Assembly (NCBI GenBank): GCA_964596675.1
Contig: CAZQUZ010000019.1
Location: forward strand, 1 to 5,608
Direction: 5' to 3'
Length of the DNA stretch: 5,608 nt
Source: JAGOMW01 sp964596675
GTDB taxonomy: Bacteria > Patescibacteriota > Gracilibacteria > BD1-5 > UBA2023
The position numbers and the translations under genes are program-made. The notes beneath the pieces are model-generated. The model had not been told where the DNA came from. It was given only the letters and a program-made list of their open reading frames with translations, and ran no database searches. This document shows positions 1-5,608 of the stretch, in pieces (the stretch's first letter is position 1; each line of letters opens with the position of its first letter).

Positions 1-101
1 CACATTTCCTCTTTTTTTGCAAAAATTAGAGCATTTCTCCCGAAAAATCAGATAAGTTTCGTGATATGAGGTATTTCAGAGAGATGAGCCATGCTGTATA
101 T

Positions 102-127
102 GGGGTGTTCGTCTTGCAATACGCCCC
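102..127 (+). repeat. Imperfect inverted repeat flanking the tgt -35 box
   Basis: GGGGTGT at 102-108 can pair with ACGCCCC at 121-127. This gives 7 bp with one G-T wobble and a 12-nt spacer. The spacer contains the TTGCAA -35 hexamer of the tgt promoter. It could be an operator, or the hairpin of an upstream terminator, although no T-run follows directly. A chance origin is possible. Confidence 0.25.
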
Positions 128-141
128 TCTTTCTCTATAAT
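114..141 (+). promoter_or_regulatory. Sigma70-like promoter of tgt
   Basis: A TTGCAA -35 element (114-119) is followed by a 16-bp spacer and a perfect TATAAT -10 element (136-141). Transcription would normally start about 7 nt after the -10 element, which is at or within a base or two of the tgt ATG at 148. The promoter therefore predicts a leaderless mRNA. It also excludes translation from the upstream in-frame ATG at 91, which would lie outside the transcript. Confidence 0.75.
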
Positions 142-147
142 CCCGAC

Positions 148-1320
148 ATGAATACTCTCTCTTTCTCTCTCGATGCGACCGATGGACTCGCCCGCGCTGG
201 TACACTCACGACCCCTCACGGAGTCATAGAGACCCCTATATTTATGCCCGTCGGGACACGCTCTGCCGTGAAGTGACTCACTATCGATCAGATACGAGAG
301 ATCGGTTCGCAGATCATGCTCGTGAATAACTATCACAGCTATCTCCGTCCTGGATGTGACGTCGTCGAGTCATTCGGTGGACTGCATCAGTTCATGGATG
401 TACCACTCCCGATACTCACAGATTCTGGAGGATTCCAGGTGTTCTCACTCGGTCTCGGCATGCAAAATCAGAGCGGTGAAAAACTCGCGAAAATCACCGA
501 AGAGTGAGTCCACTTTCGCTCGTATCTCGATGGGTCGAAGCATTTTTTCACCCCAGAAAGTGTCATGGATATGCAGTGTGCGCTCGGTGCGGATATCATC
601 ATGGCATTCGATGAGTGTGCGCCAGGAGGCTCGTCTCATGACTATGCGCGCGCCGCGATGGAGCGTACGCATCGGTGGGCCCTCCGCTCGCGTGAGCAGT
701 GGCAGAAAAATGAAGAAACTCGAAAAGAAAAATGACTCTATCCACAGGCGCTCTTCGGTATCATACAGGGTGTCATCTATGACGACCTCAGAGTCGAGTC
801 GGCAGAGTATATCGCGAGTCTCGACCTCCCAGGTATCGCGATAGGTGGACTCTCTGTCTGAGAGTCGAAATCTGATATGTACCGTATCCTCGATGTCCTA
901 TCTCCACATCTCCCGAGTGAGAAACCACACTATCTCATGGGTGTCGGGACTCCAGAGGATCTCGTCGAGGGGATAGCGCGCGGCATCGATATGTTCGACT
1001 GCGTGCTCCCGACTCGCATCGGCCGACATGGAGAGGTATTTACTAGTTATGGGAATCTAAAAATCTGAAACGAGAAATACAAGTACAGCGAAGAAAAAAT
1101 CCCCATGCTCCCCGGATATGAGACACTCGTATCTCGACGATACTCACTCGGGTATCTCCGTCACCTCATAAATGTCTGAGAAGCGACTGGCGGAGCACTC
1201 TTATCGCTCCATAATATCGAGTATCTCCTTCTCCTCGCGAAAAAATCCCGTGAAGCGATACTTCAGGGGACATTTGATGCATTTCGAGCGGAGTTCTGGA
1301 GTGTGTATCCGAAAGTGTAG
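148..1320 (+). CDS. tgt: tRNA-guanine transglycosylase (TGT), six UGA codons read as Gly
   Basis: This enzyme exchanges guanine-34 of tRNAs with GUN anticodons (Asp, Asn, His, Tyr) for a queuosine precursor, normally preQ1 in bacteria. The reading frame gives 390 residues ending in TAG if TGA at 274, 505, 733, 859, 1066 and 1177 is Gly (residues 43, 120, 196, 238, 307, 344). Family motifs are in order: TDSGGFQVFSL with base-binding Asp92, AFDEC with Asp155 and Cys157, FGIIQG, GGLSVGE, and MFDCVLPTR with the nucleophile Asp284. Val237 matches the bacterial-type pocket residue (Val233 in the Zymomonas enzyme). The start at 148 matches the usual N-terminus (SFSLDATDGLARAG); an ATG at 91 would add 19 unconserved residues lying over the promoter. 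The oddity is that the three zinc cysteines are replaced by Tyr324, Thr326 and Ser329, and only His355 of the site remains. Under the standard code the gene would appear as several fragments. I am very sure of the family; the natural substrate is unknown. Confidence 0.96.
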
Positions 1321-1348
1321 TGTATAGAGTGATTTTTCGGGAATTTCC

Positions 1349-1369
1349 GCAAATTTCCATTTGCTTTTT
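1349..1369 (+). terminator. Compact intrinsic terminator after tgt
   Basis: GCAAAT (1349-1354) and ATTTGC (1359-1364) form a 6-bp stem with a TTCC tetraloop, followed at once by five T residues (1365-1369). It lies 29 nt past the tgt TAG stop. The stem is short and AT-rich, so termination may be weak. It overlaps the -35 region of the next promoter. Confidence 0.5.
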
Positions 1370-1388
1370 CATCTATTTCTCCTATAAT
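1361..1388 (+). promoter_or_regulatory. Sigma70-like promoter of rpoB
   Basis: TTGCTT (1361-1366), a 16-bp spacer and a perfect TATAAT (1383-1388) have the same architecture as the tgt promoter. The predicted start is near 1395, giving a leader of about 158 nt before the rpoB ATG. No rplJ/rplL genes precede rpoB here, so the gene needs its own promoter, which fits. Confidence 0.7.
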
Positions 1389-1399
1389 TCCCACGTTTT

Positions 1400-1440
1400 C
1401 CTCACGAACAGATGATTTTGTTTTTCCTCGTGAGGCGTTT
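1400..1440 (+). promoter_or_regulatory. Terminator-like hairpin in the rpoB leader (possible attenuator)
   Basis: CCTCACGA (1400-1407) and TCGTGAGG (1428-1435) form a perfect 8-bp stem around a 20-nt loop. The stem is followed by CG and a run of T from 1438 through 1442. Because it lies about 5 nt downstream of the predicted start of transcription, it would be the first structure in the rpoB transcript. It could act as an attenuator, a 5' stabilising stem or a weak terminator. It might instead be the main terminator of tgt if the true rpoB promoter lies further downstream, but I found no convincing one there. Confidence 0.5.
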
Positions 1441-1469
1441 TTGTGCTCATCTCTTCTCAGATTCTTCGG

Positions 1470-1510
1470 ATCTTGTCATGGTACGATAGGGAAGAGAGAT
1501 ATCACAAGAT
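1470..1510 (+). repeat. Inverted repeat in the rpoB leader
   Basis: ATCTTGT (1470-1476) pairs with ACAAGAT (1504-1510); after a C-C mismatch two more pairs extend the stem, leaving a loop of about 21 nt. A competing hairpin uses ATGAAAA (1509-1515) with TTTTCAT (1526-1532), which shares bases 1509-1510, so the two cannot form fully at once. The ATG of rpoB lies 20 nt past the second stem. Any regulatory role is inference. Confidence 0.3.
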
Positions 1511-1552
1511 GAAAAGTCCCACCATTTTTCATTTCCATCATTTTTTATCACC

Positions 1553-4500
1553 ATGGCAAAAGCAAAAGAAGCGAAAGTTTCTTCTCAGCCTCAAGACAAT
1601 CTTGGGGAGATTTATCATAATCAGGGAAGATACTTTTTTAATGATGATCGTACGATCCTCGAACTCCCAGGTCTCATCGACGTCCAGCTCGATAGTTACC
1701 GCGATTTTCTCACACGTCGTATCGGTAAGGCTTTCGAAGAGTCATTTCCGATCGATGATTTTTCTGGAGAGAAGATCTCAGTATTCTATAAGAGCTACGG
1801 TCTCGAAGAGCCGAAATACTCAGTCAGCGACTGTAAACGAAAAAATCTAAACTACGAGGCACCACTCAAGGTCCGCTTCGAGATGCTGAATAAGCAATCT
1901 GGCGAGATCAAAGAGCAAGATGTCTATCTCGGTGGTATCCCACTCATGACTGAGATGGGTACATTTATCGTGAATGGTATCGAGCGTGTCATCGTAAACC
2001 AGATTATCCGCTCGACTGGTATGTTCTTCACGCCAGATCAGCGTGCTGGTCTCTATGCGATGAAGATCATCCCACATCGTGGCTCATGGTTCGAGGTAGA
2101 GCTCGAAAAAAAGGGTGTCGTCAATGTCAAAATCGACAAAAAACGTAAGATCCCTATGACGGTCATCCTCCGTGCATTCGGATATGAGTCTGATGCGGAT
2201 ATCCTCGGAGCATTTAAGGGTGAAGATGAGTGGATCGCGAAGTATATCGCTCCGACTATCGAAAAAGATAAAACCAAAAATCGCATGGAGGCACTCTATG
2301 CTATCTATAAGCTCATGCGTCCAGGAGATCTCGGTACTGATGAGCGCGTAGAGCAGCTCTTCCAGACGACATTTTTCGATCCGAAAAAGTTCGAGCTCGG
2401 TGATGTCGCCCGTATCAAGATCAACCGCAAGCTCTCATCTCACTTCGCTGACCATAAAAAACTCACTGGTGAGCCAGAGGCTGAGCAGGTGCTCATGGGA
2501 GTAGACTTCCTCGCGGGTATGAAGTATCTCCTCTCGCTCTGTGACGGTCGAACAGGATTCTTCGCGGATGATATCGATCACCTCGAGAACCGTCGTGTCC
2601 GCTCTGTCGGTGAGCTCGTCTATGATAAGGTAAAAGTCGGTCTCGCACGTATGGAAAAAATCGCGAAAGATCGTATGACCATCATCACAGATCTCGAAGA
2701 GGCAGTACCAGGTACATTTATAAACTCTCGTCCTATGATCGCTGTGATGCGAGAGTTCTTCGGTACGAATCAGCTCTCACAGTTCATGGATCAATCGAAT
2801 CCTCTCTCTGAGCTCTCACATAAGCGTCGTGTCACCGCACTCGGTGTCGGTGGTCTCACTCGTGAGCGAGCGTCATTCGAGGTACGTGATGTACACCCGA
2901 CACAGTATGGTCGCATCTGTCCGATCGCGACTCCAGAAGGACCAAATATCGGTCTGGTACTCCACTTCTCATCATACGCTCGTGTCGATAAGTATGGATT
3001 TATCACGACTCCATTTCGTATCATCAATCACTTCGTGAAAGTCGATGAAAAAGAGCTCGTAAATCGTATCACATTCGAAGATATCAAAGACACAAAAGGT
3101 AAGGTAGTCATCCCAGAAAAAACACTTATCACTGCAGATATCGCGAAAGAAATCGTAAAAACAGTAAAAACTGATACGATCGAGGTTCGTGGATTTCTCT
3201 CTGGTGACTATCAGTACTTCGATGCATTCGAAGAGCGTAGTCTCATCATCGCTGAGGCCAATACTCCGACTGATGCGTATGGGAACTTCGTCGATACTCG
3301 TATCTCAGCACGTAAGGCATCTGAGGCGACTGTCGCCTACGTCGGTGAAGTCACTCATATCGATATATCACCGAAACAGGTGATGAGCGAGACTACGACA
3401 CTTATCCCATTTCTCGAACATGATGATGCGACTCGTGCCGAGATGGGTACGAACATGATGCGTCAGGCAGTCCCACTCGTGCGCGCAGAGGCACCAGTCG
3501 TCGGTACTGGTATGGAGCGTATCATCGGTGAGGGCTCTGGATATGTGATAAAGGCAGAGGACGCTGGTGAAGTCATCGGTGTAGATGCGAAGCATATCTC
3601 CGTCATCTATGCAAATGGAAAGAAGATTACATACCCATTACGTACATTCGAGCGCTCGAACCATGATATGATGCTCCATCAGTGGGCTCGTGTCGTCACG
3701 GGTGAAAAATTCGAAGCTGGACATATCCTCGCGGATGGTCAGGCGATAGATAATGGCGAACTCGCCGTAGGTCAGAATCTCCTCGTCGCGTATATGCCAT
3801 GGGAAGGGTACAACTATGAGGATGCTATCATCATCTCAGAGCGTCTCATGCAGGATGACTACTATACATCTGTACATATAAATGAGTATATCATGGATGT
3901 CCGCGAGACAAAACTCGGACCTGAACAGACGACCAATGATATCCCAAATGTCTCTACACAAAAACTCAAAGATCTCGATGCTGATGGTATCGTACGTATC
4001 GGTGCATATGTAAAGGCTGGTGATATCCTCGTCGGTAAGGTCACACCAAAGGGTGAGGTCGAGCTCTCTCCAGAAGAGAGACTCCTCAGAGCGATCTTCG
4101 GTGATAAATCCAAAGATGTAAAGGACTCATCTCTCATCCTCCCATCAGGTTCTGGTGGTAAGGTGATCGGTGTCCACTCACTCCGTCGTGAAGATGGAGA
4201 CAATCTCCCGACTGGTGTATTTAAACAGGTAAAGGTATATATCGCTCAGACTCGAAAGATCGAAGTCGGTGATAAGATGGCAGGACGCCATGGAAATAAG
4301 GGTATCGTATCACGTATCGTCCCTCGTGAAGATATGCCATTTATGGAAGATGGTACTCCAGTCGACATCATCCTCAATCCTCTCGGTGTCATCTCTCGTA
4401 TGAACATCGGTCAAGTCCTCGAGACTCACCTCGGTGGTGCAGCTCGTAAGCTCGGTATCAAGGTCGCGACTCCTATCCTCAATGGTATGAGTACAAACCA

Positions 4501-5110
4501 GATCAGTGCACTTATGGAAAAAGCAGGACTCCCTGCAGATGGTAAGGTCCAGCTCTATAATGGTAAAACGGGTGAAGCATTCAAGGAATCGACTATGGTA
4601 GGAGTAAAGTATATGCTGAAGCTCCATCACCTCGTCGAGGATAAGATCCATGCTCGTAGTGTCGGTCCATACTCTATGGTCACACAGCAGCCACTCGGAG
4701 GTAAGGCCCAAAATGGTGGTCAGCGTCTCGGAGAGATGGAAGTGTGGGCACTCGAGTGATACGGTGCTGCAAATATCCTCCAGGAAATGCTCACGGTGAA
4801 GTCAGATGATATCAATGGTCGTACACAGCTCTACGAAGCGATCGTGAAAGGCAAAAAAATCCGTCGTCCGAATGTCCCAGAGTCATTCAATGTCCTCCTC
4901 CGTGAGCTCCAGGCACTCAATGTGAGTATCGACCTCCTCTCAAAAGAAGAAGTCGAAGCACTCGAGGCTCGCATGAAGTCACGATTCGAAGAGCTCGAAA
5001 AGCTCGAAGGACAGTTCGATGTCGAAGTCGATATCCCAGAGGGTATCGTCGCTACCGATGATGCTCCTGTCACAACTTCACTCCCAGAAGGTGACAGAGA
5101 TACAGAATAA
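1553..5110 (+). CDS. rpoB: DNA-directed RNA polymerase subunit beta, one UGA read as Gly
   Basis: This is the second-largest subunit of the RNA polymerase core; it forms one side of the active-site cleft and the flap. The product is 1185 residues, shorter than the 1342 of E. coli because the E. coli lineage-specific inserts are absent. In order, the N-terminal lobes are followed by the fork/rifampicin region (QLSQFMDQSNPLSE starting at Gln407, then RRVTALGVGGLTRERASFEV), CPIATPEGPNIGL, the flap (VGKVTPKGEVELSPEERLLR), the active-site GDKMAGRHGNKG with Lys908 and Lys916, and the C-terminal clamp (GGQRLGEMEVWALE-G-YGAA). The TGA at 4757-4759 is residue 1069. After it come LQEMLTVKSDDINGR and FNVLLRELQALN, which are standard RpoB C-terminal sequence, so the TGA is not a stop. 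A tail of about 55 residues rich in Glu and Lys follows, perhaps a short coiled coil. The ATG at 1553 has no Shine-Dalgarno sequence. The stop is TAA, and rpoC follows after 190 bp. Confidence 0.98.
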
Positions 5111-5136
5111 AAATACCATCCACATCCCGCCACTTC

Positions 5137-5203
5137 CTTCGTATGGCCTTGACCAAGAGAAAGAGAATTTCTCCTATGAACTCTTCACATATGTGATACG
5201 AAG
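5137..5203 (+). repeat. Perfect 8-bp inverted repeat spanning 67 bp in the rpoB-rpoC gap
   Basis: CTTCGTAT (5137-5144) is the exact reverse complement of ATACGAAG (5196-5203). Within the 51 nt between the arms, AAGAG (5155-5159) can pair with CTCTT (5181-5185), and GAGAA/TTCTC (5163-5173) forms a further short palindrome, so an RNA could fold as nested stems. No T-run follows, so it is not a classical terminator. It could be a processing site, a small repeat element or a chance arrangement. Confidence 0.45.
5185..5196. promoter_or_regulatory. Perfect 12-bp palindrome, possible operator
   Basis: TCACATATGTGA is identical to its own reverse complement over 12 bp. It lies about 45 bp upstream of the TATAAT box proposed for rpoC, a position suited to a dimeric DNA-binding regulator. 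No regulator can be named from the window. Confidence 0.3.
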
Positions 5204-5217
5204 ATAGAGTGATAAAG

Positions 5218-5247
5218 TTCTCAAGTTTTCAAGTCATCAAGTATAAT
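5218..5247 (+). promoter_or_regulatory. Putative promoter of rpoC
   Basis: A perfect TATAAT (5242-5247) follows a weak -35 match, TTCTCA (5218-5223), at an 18-bp spacing. Transcription would start near 5254 and give a leader of about 47 nt before the rpoC ATG. Because no good terminator follows rpoB, this is probably an internal promoter that adds to read-through from rpoB. Confidence 0.5.
5221..5241 (+). repeat. Three TCAAG direct repeats at 8-bp spacing
   Basis: TCAAG occurs at 5221, 5229 and 5237, exactly 8 bp apart, with units TCAAGTTT, TCAAGTCA and TCAAGTAT. The last unit runs into the TATAAT box. The reverse complement CTTGA follows at 5250-5254, so the -10 element sits inside a near-palindrome. 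The repeats fill most of the spacer of the proposed rpoC promoter. Confidence 0.55.
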
Positions 5248-5259
5248 ACCTTGAACCAA

Positions 5260-5286
5260 AACTTTAACTTTCAACTTTATAACTTT
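5260..5286 (+). repeat. Four AACTTT repeats in the rpoC leader
   Basis: AACTTT begins at 5260, 5266, 5273 and 5281, with a partial fifth copy (AACTA) at 5288. These lie in the leader between the predicted transcription start and the rpoC ATG. They are complementary to AAAGTT at 5214-5219 and to AAGTTTT at 5223-5229 (7 bp with AAAACTT at 5258-5264), so read-through RNA from rpoB could pair in more than one register. Confidence 0.45.
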
Positions 5287-5300
5287 TAACTACCATCCCT

Positions 5301-5608
5301 ATGTTTCCAATGACAAAAGATCTAGAGAATTTTCTCAATGATAAAATCACCGACTACTCACAAATCGGAAAACATGCAGGACGTCATGATATCACTGTCG
5401 GAAAAAATCTCGATAACCTCCAGGCTATCGCGGTCGGACTCGCAGCGAAAGAAGATGTACGCGCGCTTTCTTATGGTGAAGTACTCATCTCTGAGACGAT
5501 AAACTATCGTACACAGCGCCCTGAGCGCGGAGGACTGTTCTGTGAGCAGATTTTCGGTCCACGCAAGAACTATGAGTGTGCATGTGGTAAGTACAAGCGT
5601 ATCCGCTA
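5301..5608 (+). CDS. rpoC: DNA-directed RNA polymerase subunit beta' (N-terminal part, cut by window end)
   Basis: This is the largest core subunit, which elsewhere in the protein carries the catalytic Mg-binding aspartates; only the first 102 codons are present. Recognisable sequence starts at SYGEV (residues 57-61), followed by ETINYRT, PERGGLFCEQIFGP and YECACGKYKRIR. Cys93 and Cys95 match the first two ligands of the N-terminal zinc site (Cys70 and Cys72 in E. coli), so this zinc site seems kept, unlike that of tgt. The first residues MTKDLENFL resemble the E. coli N-terminus (MKDLLKFL), but about 20 extra residues lie before the conserved LQAIAVGLAA segment. Starts at 5301 and 5310 are both possible, and neither has a Shine-Dalgarno sequence. 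No TGA codon occurs in this part. Confidence 0.97.
   Translation, partial: MFPMTKDLENFLNDKITDYSQIGKHAGRHDITVGKNLDNLQAIAVGLAAKEDVRALSYGEVLISETINYRTQRPERGGLFCEQIFGPRKNYECACGKYKRIR

Noticed and set aside
1..60. Possible divergent gene starting on the minus strand near base 5 (GAGG close to an ATG, and a TCTAAT-like -10 box)
   Set aside because: Only a codon or so lies within the window, the GAGG-to-ATG spacing is too short, and no -35 box fits. The palindrome TTTTTGCAAAAA at 14-25 is also too simple to call.
91..147. Upstream in-frame ATG adding 19 residues to TGT
   Set aside because: The extra residues match nothing in the family, and the stretch contains the -35 and -10 boxes of the likely promoter. 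The family N-terminus fits the ATG at 148.
148..1320. tgt as a pseudogene broken by six nonsense codons
   Set aside because: All six interruptions are TGA, none is TAA, TAG or a frameshift; three sit on near-invariant glycines and the rest of the protein is well conserved. The TGA inside rpoB, an essential gene, supports recoding.
1443..1850. Open frame of 135 codons starting in the rpoB leader and overlapping rpoB in another frame
   Set aside because: Most of it is an out-of-frame reading of rpoB, its composition (rich in Ser, Arg, Lys, Ile) is typical of a shadow frame, and no family is recognisable.
148..5110. UGA read as Trp (translation table 4) or as selenocysteine
   Set aside because: Trp does not fit the conserved Gly sites and TGG is used for Trp. 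TGT and RpoB are not selenoproteins, and seven such sites would be implausible.
5019..5207. Frame running from inside the end of rpoB into the gap, ending in SYELFTYVIRR
   Set aside because: It is mostly a shadow of the rpoB tail, has no start signal of its own, and shows no recognisable protein.
5143..5289. Possible small protein of 48 residues in the rpoB-rpoC gap if UGA is read as Gly
   Set aside because: It lacks the CTC, ATC and GTC-rich codon use of the real genes, overlaps the inverted repeat, promoter and tandem repeats, and resembles no family I know.

Overview
The window most likely comes from a candidate-phyla bacterium of the Absconditabacteria (SR1) / Gracilibacteria group, which reads UGA as glycine (translation table 25). 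The evidence is in the genes. The tgt reading frame is complete and well conserved only if six in-frame TGA codons are read through, and three of these fall on near-invariant glycines of the family (VK-G-LT, EE-G-VHF, GGLSV-G-E). The rpoB frame likewise continues through one TGA to a TAA stop 117 codons later, and the extra part is the expected RpoB C-terminus. Trp is still encoded by TGG, and the stops seen are TAG and TAA. I cannot separate the two phyla from this sequence alone.

Layout: bases 1-113 hold no gene I can support. A strong sigma70-like promoter (114-141) sits directly before tgt (148-1320, queuine/preQ1 tRNA-guanine transglycosylase), so closely that its mRNA is probably leaderless. 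A small hairpin with a T-run (1349-1369) ends tgt and overlaps the promoter (1361-1388) of the next unit. That promoter gives a structured leader of about 160 nt, with a terminator-like hairpin at its 5' end (1400-1440), before rpoB (1553-5110, RNA polymerase beta). rpoB is followed by an unusually elaborate gap of 190 bp with an inverted repeat (5137-5203), a perfect 12-bp palindrome (5185-5196), 8-bp-spaced TCAAG repeats running into a TATAAT box, and AACTTT repeats. rpoC (beta') then begins at 5301 and runs off the window end. All genes are on the + strand.

How the genes work together: rpoB and rpoC make the two large subunits of the RNA polymerase core. The tgt product modifies the wobble base of GUN-anticodon tRNAs and has no direct functional link to transcription. 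Its neighbourhood looks positional, because each gene appears to have its own promoter.

The most interesting points are the recoded UGA codons and their uneven use between genes, a TGT that has lost all three cysteines of its structural zinc site, the absence of Shine-Dalgarno sequences at all three starts, and the structured leaders in front of rpoB and rpoC.
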